DNA from: Chrysomallon squamiferum
Taxonomy: Eukaryota > Mollusca > Gastropoda > Neomphalida > Peltospiridae
DNA length: 64,000 nucleotides
Direction: 5' to 3'
Assembly: GCA_012295275.1 (NCBI GenBank)
Contig: CM022678.1
Span: 14,148,759-14,212,758 of the forward strand
This document shows positions 37,795 through 50,645 of the stretch, in pieces; within the stretch, counting starts at the first letter, position 1; every line of letters starts with the position of its first letter. The position numbers and the translations under genes are program-made. The notes beneath the pieces were generated by a model. The model worked only from the letters and a program-made list of their open reading frames with translations. It was not told where the DNA came from and made no database searches.

Positions 37795-38217
37795 TAAAGA
37801 TCCTACAAATACTTTATATTTTGTACCTTTATTAATACGGCTCCAAAACACCTGTTGAGCAATTCAAATGAAAGAATTTCGGAAATCACCGAATTTCCAC
37901 CAGCGTTCGGTACGATTCGTATTTTCTCGGCTCCTTCCGTGAAACTCATTTTATTGATTTTTCTTAAAGGTATGAAATCGCACTTAATCATTCCACCAGT
38001 TCGTTTATCGTGAATAAGCTGTACTAATTTAAACCACTGTTGATGTCGAACTATGAAATTCTGATTAGCATAAATATTAATCGAAGACGTCTGTTGTACA
38101 TGTATATTTGAGACAAACCCATTCCTGTTGTCGAGGCGGGCTCCAATGGGAGAATAAAGACGGTTTTGTCGAATATGACGAATTTGTTTTCGCAAAACGT
38201 CGATAATTTCTGTTTCG
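36578..38217 (-). CDS. Conserved orphan protein with LSFELL...TEMEV...GVSVTRA core
   Basis: Three exons on the minus strand: ~38217-37827, 37589-37427, 36768-36578, joined in phase (0, then 1). Readable conserved-looking blocks are GNSVISEILSFELLNRCFGA, then KTEMEVSYFPYGGSITDYVC, GAKLGVSVTRAM, DDALRLLNKKLKG, and near the end KQILHVWATSQHVADIIS and VLVTTAS. I recall this E..SxExL/KTExEixY/xxDY/GVSVTRA pattern from uncharacterised eukaryotic and microbial proteins without a name; the E, D and following strand could be a PD-(D/E)XK-like nuclease fold, a guess only. The 5' end is unsettled: the homologous-looking frame has no ATG in the first exon, while a 52-codon ATG frame (38235-38077) overlaps it in another frame. 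Confidence 0.65.
36874..36943. repeat. (CT)n microsatellite
   Basis: Pure CT run in an intron of the orphan gene. Confidence 0.95.
37746..37792. repeat. (ATT)n microsatellite
   Basis: ATT run between the first two exons of the orphan gene. Confidence 0.92.
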
Positions 38218-38235
38218 GTTTATCGTTCGGGCCAT

Positions 38236-38654
38236 ATTTCTGATCGGTTATAGATTATTTAGTTTACTGCAACCAGTGATAACTCTATATTTTGACTTCG
38301 CTATTTTTGTGTTGTGCAATGCCTTTATATAAACAAAATTCCAGCTGGCTCAGTTGCTAAATATAACTATTAAACCCAATCAGGAAAAGGTATTACTCAT
38401 TCTATATATAACGTCCAATCACAAAACTTATACGACGTCTTTGATTAATAATAAATATTGTAAGTTGTTTATGTTGTTCAACTCCAACCCGCAGCTCATG
38501 ATAGTGGATCGCTTGTTTTGTTTCGTTTTGTTTAATATATAGTGTACTAAATCTATGCTGGTATGTACCAACAAAATAAAAATAAATAAATAAAAAAATA
38601 AAAATAAAAACAAGAAAAACAATCCACTTTAATAAAAATAAAAATAAAATAAAA

Positions 38655-38708
<54 letters not shown>

Positions 38709-38902
38709 CTATTTTTATTTAATATTTATTTTTCATTCGTTTTTATAAACTTTCTAAAATAAAAAGAGATACACACAATTATATGTGTACATGTGTAATG
38801 TATATGTATGTAAAATTCACAAATGTGTGTGTATGTGTGCCTCTATATATATATACTTTTATTAATATTGTCAGCTACACGTCTGAACAGTAATAACGAA
38901 CA

Positions 38903-38938
<36 letters not shown>

Positions 38939-39178
38939 GTAAAGTAATTTGAATGTTTTATTTTTTTTATGTAACATTTTGCTTTCGCCACTGCACGAAT
39001 ATAAAATTTCAGTATGTAAATCAAAATTATTTTATTCCATTGCAAAGAGATAATAATGAACATTTAACGAAATGATCATCTGTTGTTTATATGTTAAACT
39101 GTTCTACACACATTGAACTATCTAAAAATATATAAAAAAATTATAAAAAAAATTTGAATAATGATGATTATGATGATG

Positions 39179-39223
<45 letters not shown>

Positions 39224-39353
39224 TAGAAGTTTGGTTGTGTATGTTACTACTAATATTATATTAATAGTTTATTAGTGGTACTGGTAATTATTACTGCAAT
39301 ACCACTGGTGCGATCTAATGGCGTCTGTGTCTCATAACAGTCTGTCTGTTTCT
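38236..39353. other. Intergenic, simple repeats
   Basis: AAT run 38656-38706, AT run 38908-38932 and AAT/GAT run ~39160-39221. No gene seen. Confidence 0.6.
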
Positions 39354-40217
39354 CTATGGCAGTGTTTGATATTCCCTCTGATTATTGATGTGTTCAAATG
39401 TGAAAACTGTCCCCGCTATGACACTGAAAATGGCGCCCAGATACGACAGGTAATAGCCCCACGTCGGTTTGCCCGGATGTAGATAATTGTTTGTGTTACC
39501 ATACATAGCGCTTCCAACTATTATAAACATCCCTAAAATAAAAAGATAAAGCAATAATCTGTTAAATTTATATATTTATATACTTATACATTTGTTTGTT
39601 TGCCTGTTTATTTCTTTGTTTAGTTTTATGTTTTGTTTGTTGGTTGGTTTTCTTTGATGGTATTAAAACTCACCTGCAAGAAAACAGCAAATGATACAAA
39701 TGGTAAGGTTTCGTTTACTGGTGCAGCCCAGAACGTAACTCAGTATGAGGACAAGGGATGCTACTTCTAGAGCCAGACCCATTACTTCCAGTGCACGGAT
39801 AGCCTTCAGCCAGCCTGCAGAATGAATACGTTTGTTAACTGAGTTTAATTAGCTCATGTTAGTTCATCAGCTAACGTTAAGTTAACCAATTTTTATTAAC
39901 TGGTGTTAACTGATAAATAAATAAATAATGGTTCTATTTATTGTTAATGCAGACAGACAGACATACAGACACACACACACAAAAATGAAAAGTATACCTG
40001 GCTTTTCAAAATTTAAACTGTCTGTACAGAAGACGTCGGTGTTATAAAGTGGTGACGATGAGCACGTCGTCCACAAACCACTAAAAATGTTCCCTCCTGC
40101 TGCCTGAGATACTTTCCAGTACGGCAAACCTATGCTAGTAGCAAGTAACAGGACACCTGCTATCTGCGTTACCATACCAACCCGAGACGCTGAAGCCGAT
40201 CTGTTTGCAGACGACAT
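39354..40217 (-). CDS. Claudin/PMP22-like four-TM protein
   Basis: Three exons: 40217-39998, 39814-39674, 39532-39354; phases 1 and 1, 179 aa. TM1 is VGMVTQIAGVLLLATSIGLP, followed by YWKV and the claudin-type loop signature GLWTTCSSSPLYNTDVFC (W-x-GLW-x2-C-x-C pattern). WLKAIRALEVMG opens TM2, TM3 is around NLTICIICCFLAGMFIIVGS, and TM4 around YYLSYLGAIFSVIAGTVFTF. The short tail REYQTLP lacks an obvious PDZ ligand. Family members seal or modulate cell contacts and membrane domains. The divergent neighbour at 42.1 kb is a second, distant member. Family assignment firm; no one-to-one vertebrate orthologue suggested. Confidence 0.85.
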
Positions 40218-42087
<1,870 letters not shown>

Positions 42088-43455
42088 TGCCTACGACAGC
42101 GTCTTTTAGGGCTGTTACTGGGAGCGTCATCACCATAGTTACAACACTGATACACATAGCAGCCACAGCATGTCCTTACTGGTTCCGATCGGAGTTCCAC
42201 AACACCTCTGTACATGAAGGGTTGATTCAGAGATGTGTAACTAACACATCTAGGGTGACATACTGCAACGTTATCCCGTCGAGATACCCTCGTTCGTACT
42301 TTAAAAAATTCTCTCTGACAGTATATTCTTTTTATATTGCTCTCTCTCTCTGTGTGTGTGTGTGTGTGTGTGATGATGAGTCCAGTTCGACGTTAATAAT
42401 GTTATTTCCTCTTCCTGTGGTTTAATTAAAGATTTTGATGTTTTCTGGAGGCCTGAAGACTCTTGCCGCTAATTAATAAACGAAGCGGTCGTATCACATT
42501 ATGTAGATGAAACCAGAATTAGAAAACTGTTGACAATGGCTCATATACAGTTTTCTGTAATAATTACTACATAGTTTTCAAATAACACGTTATTATTATT
42601 AATTTATTTATATATTTATTATTTCAGTTTGGTTCCAGGGTCTCAGTGTTTTTTGTGAACTTATTACTATAGCAACAGCTGTTTGGTATGTCTACAAAGG
42701 AAAATCATATAACAACTGGTTAAGTCAGTTCTTCTGCGTTTTTGCTGGTAAAGTTCCTCGATTTAAATGTAGTTAAACATTTAAACTAATTACTTCTTTC
42801 TCAATGGATATTATTAATATATTTATTTTATTATTATTATTATTATTTTTTTTTTCAATGCCATAATATATCCTTTCCTGTCTATGGCAGGATGAATATG
42901 AAATCATCTTTATTGGTGATCTGTGGAATGGCAGAACAGTATTTAAATTCTTTGACTGACACACACACACAAAAAAAATAATAATAAAAGAAAAACAAAT
43001 ATCATATTATTATCAAATTGAGCTTTTGTAAATACTTTTTTGATTGTTTTACCATATCAGATTTGTTAGGATGTGGCTATAAATACAATCCCCCAGTTTG
43101 ACGCCAATCTGCTTAAGTTAGCTTCACATTATATTTGCTGCTGTACAACCGATTTACTTTATAACAGGCTCAATTGCTGAAAATTGATTTTTGTTATTTT
43201 GCAGGTGTGTTAAATGCAACAGGTGCAATAATCTACACACAAAGAAAACTTTATCCAGAATGGAATCTTGATAGTTCAGATTTATCTCAACAAATCACTA
43301 CACTTATTCCAGCAATCCACGGCAAACTGTTCTGGGCATTCTACCTTTGTACCTGCTCAGCTGGACTTGACTGTCTTGCTATGGTGCTCTTTGTGTGGGA
43401 GACTGTTGGTACATCAGTGTCATCATCATCATCATCATATCAGTCATTTGTTTAA
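42088..43455 (+). CDS. Second claudin/PMP22-like four-TM protein
   Basis: Exons 42088-42291, 42628-42747 and 43205-43455. The last two junctions have good signals; the donor after 42291 (CCTC|GTTCGT) is weak but is the one that keeps phase. TM1 is VITIVTTLIHIAATACPYWF; the first loop has GLIQRC...TYC, the spacing of the claudin GLW-C-C pattern without its Trp. WFQGLSVFCELITIATAVWY, SQFFCVFAGVLNATGAIIY and LFWAFYLCTCSAGLDCLAMV give TM2 to TM4. The tail has a Ser run coded by TCA repeats. The first exon starts with TG after TTTCAG, so the ATG may be split by an intron (A|TG, giving MPTTASFRAV); no upstream partner was identified. Divergent from the four-TM gene at 39-40 kb. Confidence 0.75.
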
Positions 43456-44200
43456 TTGTAACTGACTGAAAAGAGACAGTAACTGGCCCTGGGATTTTGA
43501 CCTTTATACAAACAGCAGAATTCTCTTGCAAGCCAATACTGTTCTTCATTAAGTAAACTTTTTTCTTATTGCAGACTAATGTTTTTATCTTTGATAGGTT
43601 TCATTAATATTTTTTTCTTCATTAATTTTTATTTTAAATACATACTCTATATTGTAATTATTTTTATAACATGCAGCTTCTCAGTAACATAATACATGCA
43701 CGTCCATGTTATCTGAAGAAAGATAATTTTCAGTTATTAAGATAATAGGAAAAAAAACAAAAACAGGCAAAGTCTGTAGTGATTAAACAGCTGAAATTTA
43801 TTTTCATGAAAACATTAATTTTTATGATTGTTATTTTATTTGGAGTCTTTTTCATATCTGTTCTTAAAAAACAACACCTTAATAATATGTTCAAATTATC
43901 TGTAATTTAGTGTCATTGAAATGAAGACAATATATTAAAACTGATTACTAAATATACAAAAAGAGCAACATATTAAAACCATACCAAATCTCAGTGTGGT
44001 TACAGGCTATCAGCACTTGGTCATAAAAAATACTGCTGATATCTGAATCGCACAGTGTTAATACCAGAATTAAGAAAGCAAAACCAAATATTAAATTTTA
44101 ATTTCTTTTAGTATCCACTCTAATCACAGCATTAATTTATTATTATTAGGTTATAGAAAAGATAATTTTTCATGGCTTATCATGAAGTAAGTTAAAGTTG

Positions 44201-46804
44201 TTAATGTTCCATTTTTTCATCGTCAGTGTCCTTTTTTTCTTTCTTGTTTTCTTCCTTCTTCATTTCTTCTTGCATAGCTTTAACAAAGGCTTCTAAATCT
44301 GTAATAATTTAAAAATAAACAAAATGAATAATACAACTAAATTAGTTTAGAAACACAAATATATATTCTGGAACAATTATTTTCTGTTACTGACTAAATT
44401 AATTTCCCAATAACATTTTGAAAAACAAAATTGATTGTAGAGGTATTTTAAATAAAACAGCTGCTTGAACAAAATCTGTCCAAACAAACACTAAATAAAC
44501 ATATTATTTTAGATAATGTATATCAGGCATGGGCAACTTTTTTCAAGCAGTAGGTGACATAGATCATGGTCATCATGCAGGCCACGCTACTAATAAACAT
44601 TATTTTCTTGTGAATTTTGGCATCCCATTCAAGAAGACCCCCCAGGGTGCTGTTTGCCCATGACTAATATAAATTATAAAAAAAAATACTTGCTTCAGTT
44701 TGATCAGACAGACACTTACCACCCTGCGCTGCTGAGTTGGCCACGTCCTCGCCAAGGTTAAACTGGTTCATGAGTGGACCTAACTGACCAGACTGAAGGG
44801 CAGCACTGAATGAACTTAGAGCCTGGAGAAACAGTGGACAGTATTTATCAAAACAGACATTAGAAACTAAAAATCTGTGACAAAAGAGTGGATAAAATAG
44901 ACTGTACAAATTACAAAACTTCAACACACAAATCTTTTTAAATGTCGTTCTTAAAAATATTAAAACAACAAATGAAAATTTTGTAGCATAATTTTTTTTT
45001 TTATATATCAGTTTTTCTCTGTTATAACATCAGATAATAGTGTTATGGAGAATGTCTGAAAATTTAAAAATATTCTGCTGGAAATTTGCTGAGGCCTATC
45101 AAAGTTAAAAATTAGATTTTTAGTTTCCTTTTTTCTTTTTGCTCAGTGCCTCCTAAATGCATTGAGCCTAATATTTTCTATATCTGTGAACTTAACTGTA
45201 AGTAACTATATGTTTTTGCTTACAGTCTGACATTTTTTTGTGCCAAATCTTGTAAACAATGGTGACATATAAATAAAAAGCCATGAAGTCAACTGTCTAC
45301 TTATTCAGCAGTCTCAGCTGACAATTTCTGGATAGCATGGAGTTCTAGCCAATACTCCACAGAAATGGGTGAATAGTTTGAAAAAATGGTTTTACCAAAA
45401 GTTATAGTGAAAGTTAAATAACTAAACAATATGAATTTGACAAAGGGAAAAGTCATGACATTCTTTTTTTTCTTTTTTTGATTCTTAGTGATATTCACCC
45501 TACCTGTCCCTTTCTGTTATGGCAGTGTGAATATTACAAAAGCTATGTTACTGACAAGAGTAGTGATTAACGATTAACTGGTACCTGTCTAAACTGAGGT
45601 GACTGCATGGTATCACGAAGTTCAGCCTCGGTTTTAGGCAGAGATTCTCCTTCAGGTAGATATGGAATCAACTTTGCCTGAATCTCAGGATTAGCTAAGA
45701 TAGGTATCATAGACTCTGGACTCAGAGCTACAGACAAATCTATAGCTGAAATTACAAATTAACACAAGACTGATACTTCATTTATCAAATATTCACTTTA
45801 TCTTTTCTTAATTTTACATTTCCAATTAATGGTTAATACTGCATATGGAAAACACACATAATAATAATAACTTTAAATATCTTAAACAGAGTTCTGTATT
45901 AACATCATTAATAATTAGTAGACATATAAAAATACTACACACCATCTTTACTTAGATCAACCTTTTCCACTGTAACCAAAAGCTAGAATTTGTAAACTAA
46001 TAATTAAACAAATAGTGAGAAATAGTTAAAAAAACTTACTTTCCTTTGGAGTTTCTGATGGCACTGTAATAAATAAAGAAAAATAGAGAAAAAAAGTTTG
46101 TTAGGTATGTAATTTGGCGTTAATATTTATTTCAAGAAAGAAAATGATATAAAGGTCATTGTTCAAATATCAAGAAAATTATGTACAGTACTGTTTGCTA
46201 AAAAATCAAATAACTTATCAACATTTAATGTATTTTGGTTCAGAAATCTTTGGAACAATATGTTAATAAAATGAGTTAATAAGAATTACTTAGAAAAAGA
46301 ACAATTTATTTTTACTGAACTTGGATGCAATTTTATTTATTTTTATTAAATTCTCTAAAAATGTTAATACAAATATTAAATACAAGAAAATAATATCTGT
46401 CCTATTATATATTATAATTTTTTAATATTTATATAATGTTTCACTTCAGATATAAATCTCTTGTTATTGTTATGTAATTTCTGTCAAATATTAACAGATA
46501 ATTTGTTAGGATGTTGTAATGTCTCTGCAGACACTAACTTTTACTTACCATTCATGGTGGACAGAATGTTCTGCAAATCACTGAGCTGAATTCTTGGAGT
46601 AGCTGTTGCCTGAGCTGTTGGTGTTGGTGTTGTTGATGTTGTAGTGACTGCTGTTGCTGTGGTGCTGCCAGGCTGGGAAGGCAGAGCAGCAGCTGTTACT
46701 GGTCTTGGCTGGGTAGGAGTTACCTCTCCTGAGTTGGTTGTACGCGTTCCACTTGAAGTCTGAGCTCTGAGTGGTCTGGGGGGCACCGTTTGTTCGCTTT
46801 TCAT
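44201..46804 (-). CDS. ADRM1: ADRM1/Rpn13 C-terminal part (DEUBAD domain)
   Basis: Five exons: 46804-46549, 46063-46040 (only 24 bp), 45745-45585, 44822-44720, 44298-44201; phases agree. A Thr/Pro/Ala-rich linker leads to IQLSDLQNILSTMNG, then LSPESMIPILANPEIQAKLI, PYLPEGESLPKTEAELRDTM, SPQFRQALSSFSAALQSGQLG, LMNQFNLG and a Lys/Glu tail ending KMEH. This is the C-terminal UCH37/UCHL5-binding half of the proteasomal ubiquitin receptor. The frame opens at an ATG (46804) with a TAA four codons upstream, so either it is a separate transcript start or the exon begins at an internal acceptor (CCCCCCAG or GCTCAG) nearby. The N-terminal exon is at 52303-52109; what should link them was not found. Confidence 0.88.
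44524..44665. mobile_element. Short non-autonomous DNA transposon (hAT-like MITE)
   Basis: About 140 bp bounded by caggcatgggcaac and tttgcccatgacta, which are imperfect terminal inverted repeats of hAT type. No coding capacity. It lies in the last intron of ADRM1. Clean target-site duplications are not evident. Confidence 0.5.
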
Positions 46805-46939
46805 TGGATCGTGTTATATTCTTTCCGCTTTCCTTGGGATTTCTGCATACAAACTCAGACGGGATATTGATAAATGCTCACGATTTCGAATATTTTGATT
46901 CCGTTGAGTTTTTCTGTGCCTACGCTGCCTTTTAGAAAA

Positions 46940-48260
46940 TTACGAATTTTCAACACGCTTGAACCACTAAAACCAGCTACTGGACACGAACGAAAGGTAA
47001 GTAGACATTAACTTTGGTTTTTTATCTTATTGTCTTTAAAATTTTATCAAAAGTTATGGTTTTTAAATTGTTATGATTGCCTCGTGAAATATGGTATTTT
47101 GGTCATTTCGGTGTTCGATCGCCATCGTGACACTTTTACAGAATTTTCAACATGCTACAATAACTAAAACCGGTTACGTGACACGAATGAAAAGTAGCTG
47201 GACATAATAATTAGTTTTTTATCTTATTGTCTTTAAAATTTTATCAAAATGCTTGGACGCATTCAACTGTTATGATCGCCTCGTCAAAAATGGTCTGTTG
47301 GTCATTTTGGTGTTCGGTCGCCATCTTGAAACTTTTACGGAATTTTCAACATGCTACAATAACCGGTTACTGGACACGAACGAAAAGTAGCTGGACATAA
47401 TAATTAGTTTTTATCTTACTGTCTTTAAAATTTTATCAAAAGTTATGGTTTTTTTAAATTGTTATGATCGCCTCGTGAAATATGGTCTGTGTAATTTCGG
47501 TTTTCGATCGCCATCTTGAAACTTTTACGGAATTTTCAACATGCTACAATAACTAAAACCGGTTATGTGACACGAATGAAAAGTAGCTGGACATAATAAT
47601 TAGTTTTTTATATTATTGTCTTTAAAATTTTATCAAAATGCTTGGACGCATTCAACTGTTATGATCGCCTCGTCAAAAATGGTCTGTTGGTCATTTTGGT
47701 GTTCGGTCGCCATCTTGAAACTTTTACGGAATTTTCAACATGCTACAATAACCGGTTACTGGACACAAACGAAAAGTAGCTGGACATAATAATTAGTTTT
47801 TTATCTTACTGTCTTTAAAATTTTATCAAAAGTTATGGTTGCATTCAATTGTTATGATCGCCTCGTGAAATATGGTCTGTGTAATTTCGGTTTTCGATCG
47901 CCATCTTGAAACTTTTACGGAATTTTCAACATGCTACAATAACTAAAACCGGTTATGTGACACGAATGAAAAGAAGCTGGACATAATAATTAGTTTTATT
48001 ATCTTTGAAATTTTATGAAGCAGCTTCGAGGCTCTTAATTGTAATTTTTACCTCGTGAAATATGGTTTGTTGGCGTTATATCGCCAGTTTGAGTTTCTGT
48101 TTTTTTCTTCAAAATTACGAATGTTCAACATGCTACAGTCACTAAAACCGGTTACATGAGACGAATGAAAAGTAGTTTTTTTTTTATCTAATTGTCTTTG
48201 AAATTTTGTCAAGCAGCTGCAAGCATGCTAACTAGTAACTCTAATCTTTATCTCGTCAAG
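46940..48260. repeat. ~195-bp satellite, about seven copies with dimeric pattern
   Basis: Each unit contains gaattttcaacatgctacaa, a taaaaccggtta motif, cgaatgaaaagtagctggac, and ttgtctttaaaattttatca. Unit starts fall near 46946, 47141, 47340, 47533, 47730, 47927 and 48120. Units alternate between one type with ...aaaagttatggtttttaaat and one with ...aaaatgcttggacgcattca, so the repeat amplified partly as a ~390-bp dimer. The end copies are most diverged. Confidence 0.92.
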
Positions 48261-48728
48261 CATGGTTATTTCGACGTTAGATTGCTGAAGTGAAAGTGTC
48301 ATGGCAGACCAAACTTCCTGTATAAGGACTTACGTTTGAGAATGGATTATGCTGACTTAATACTTATTCTTCTTAAATTATCTTACATAAGAATGATGGA
48401 CAAATATGTTCCTAACAATATATTGGTATTTTCATCCATAATTGTCTCAAATCTCAAGATGTTTTAGGATTTTAAAATCATAAAATTGACCAAACAATTA
48501 TAATTTCTAAACACCAAATCAAATAAGCACTTGCTATTGTATTCTGTGTGGATTTAATTTGTATTGGTCATTCAAATTTTGCATTTCTTTTCATATAATG
48601 GTGTTTTTTTTTCAGTGTTTGGTTTGACCCACAGTTGATGTTTCATTTTGGTAATATTGTCTTTCATAATTTCAACTTTTTAAAACTTATTTCAGTTGTC
48701 TTCTCAGCTCTTTTCTTGTTTTTTTCAG

Positions 48729-49382
48729 TGAATAACCAAAAGATGCCTTTGAGTAACAAGAGACAGTGCCTAATTAGATGTAACCAACCGAGCTTAGGTA
48801 GACAGCATCTGCAAGAAAAGTATTCCACAGTTCCTGCAACAGATGAGTTTTTGAAAGGACACCGTGCTTTATATTTACACTAGCTGTGGTAACAGTCGAG
48901 CAACAACAGTTAGTGAATTATGTAGTCATTTTTCACTAACTCCTACCCCTGTGTTGAGACTTTCGCTTGAAGTGAAGAAAGTTGTGTACCAGTTCGATAA
49001 GTTTCGAAATCTGGCTTATGCTGTACAATTTACCAAATTTATGTGTTTATGTTCAGAAAATTTTTTATTGACGGAAAGCTGTAATCTTGAGGATGTACCC
49101 GGAAAACAAGATGAGCCCCAACCTGGTCCGAGTTGCAACCCACAATACGTTACTGCTTCCCCAGAACCACACAATCTATTGGATAGCAGTTCACTCTGTG
49201 GAGAAGATTCAGAGGAACCTGCTATTCCAATATTGACAAAACCACCCATGAAAACCAGACAAACAAAAAAATGCCTTTCATGCAAGTTATTAAATAACAA
49301 ATATGAGACTAAAACAGCTACAGCTTCAAAGGTCTACACACATTGCAATCCGAGATGTGAGAGCACAGCAAAAGAAAAATAA
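48729..49382 (+). CDS. Uncharacterised spliced-looking open frames with CxxC, possibly frameshifted
   Basis: After TTTTTCAG at 48728, an ATG at 48743 opens MPLSNKRQCLIRCNQPSLGR and runs to 48883. A second frame overlaps it by about 20 bases and runs to 49382, with SCNLEDVPGKQDEPQPGPSC, an acidic SSLCGEDSEEP stretch and KKCLSCK...CNPRC (two possible zinc pairs) near the end. AATAAA follows at 49460-49465. A one-base change around 48870 would fuse the two. I do not recognise the protein; the satellite upstream and duplication downstream suggest a transposon-derived or captured sequence. It occupies the gap where ADRM1's middle exons would be expected, on the other strand. Confidence 0.4.
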
Positions 49383-49529
49383 TATTTAATTTTGAATTCT
49401 AGTAGATTTTATGTACAGTTAGAAAGGTCAATTTGTCGAATATTTCAAATATCATTTTTAATAAAATATTGTGTATACATGTGTGCTTGCGTTTTAATTT
49501 TAAAATGTGCTAGAAAGATCTGGCGCTGT

Positions 49530-49975
49530 TGAAAATGATTATATTTCTATAATCTATGTTGATTATATTTTTAATAGCTTGTAGGATGCATGTTTTATTG
49601 GATGTTGTGACTTTTACTAAATATAATATGTATTCGTTCTGAAATAAACGAATTAATATTGTTTTGCCGATTACTAGCATTTGATGTTAACTATAATCCT
49701 CTGCAATACATAAACTCGTATAATCCTTGGAGTCGACTCCAGAAAGGTGTTGCCGGTCTTTATTAGGAGCAATACAATGTGTATGTAATCATGACAATTA
49801 AAGACACAGGTATTGTAACTGTCATTTGAAGCAGACAAAAGAATTTTCTTGGCTTTGTGTTCGTACTTCCTGTGCTTTGACAGCAAACAAAAGATACCTA
49901 TCAATGTATCATGTGACCATCGCTGATGTTTTCTCTGATGGAGCAAATCAGCACTTGATGCAAAAATAGCCTAAG
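49530..49975. repeat. ~440-bp direct duplication, copy 1
   Basis: Shares long stretches with 50210-50645, e.g. tataatcctctgcaatacat, aacaaaagatacctatcaat and ttctctgatggagcaaatca, with scattered small indels. Confidence 0.9.
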
Positions 49976-50209
49976 TTTGATCAATTTATGGTTTTATGAT
50001 TAAAAAAATAGTGATAACATTCTATCACTACCTCTGGTACATAAATTCATGTTGTTTATATTTTAATAACCTGTTGGCTGTATCATTGTATGTTTTTCTT
50101 CAATGTTCCTATTTTTAGCTTATTCATTGTAGCACGTGCGTTGCGAGATCGCCGTGCATTGTTTCCTACCTAGTCAAGTCACCGAAGACTTTATGTGCAA
50201 CTACAAATA

Positions 50210-50645
50210 ACTGGTGCTATTTTAAATGATTATATTTCTATAATCTGTGTTGATTATATTTTTAATAACTTGTATAATGCATGTTTTATTATATGTTATG
50301 ACTTTTACTGAATATAATTATAATATGAATACGTTCTGAAATAAACAAATTAATGTTTATCTATAATCCTCTGCAATACATAAACTCGTATAATAAATTG
50401 GAGTCTACTCCAGAAAGGTATTGCCGGTCTTAATTAGGAGCAATACATTGTGTATGTAATCATGACACTAAAGACAGGTATGATAAGTGTCATTTGAAGC
50501 AGACAATAGAATTTTCATGGCTTTGTGTTTGTACTTCCTGTGATTTGACAGCAAACAAAAGATACCTATCAATGTATCATGTGACCATTGTTAATGTTTT
50601 CTCTGATGGAGCAAATCAAAATTTGAAGCAAAAATAGCCTAAGTT
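50210..50645. repeat. ~440-bp direct duplication, copy 2
   Basis: Same orientation as copy 1, offset about 670 bp. Both contain aaataaac, a possible polyA signal, so the unit may derive from a gene's 3' end. Confidence 0.9.

Noticed and set aside
46940-48260. CRISPR-like or multi-promoter array
   Set aside because: No unique spacers; whole units are homologous, so satellite DNA.
49016-49300. 94-codon minus-strand frame
   Set aside because: Antisense of the CxxC plus-strand frame; checked as a candidate for missing ADRM1 exons and does not match.
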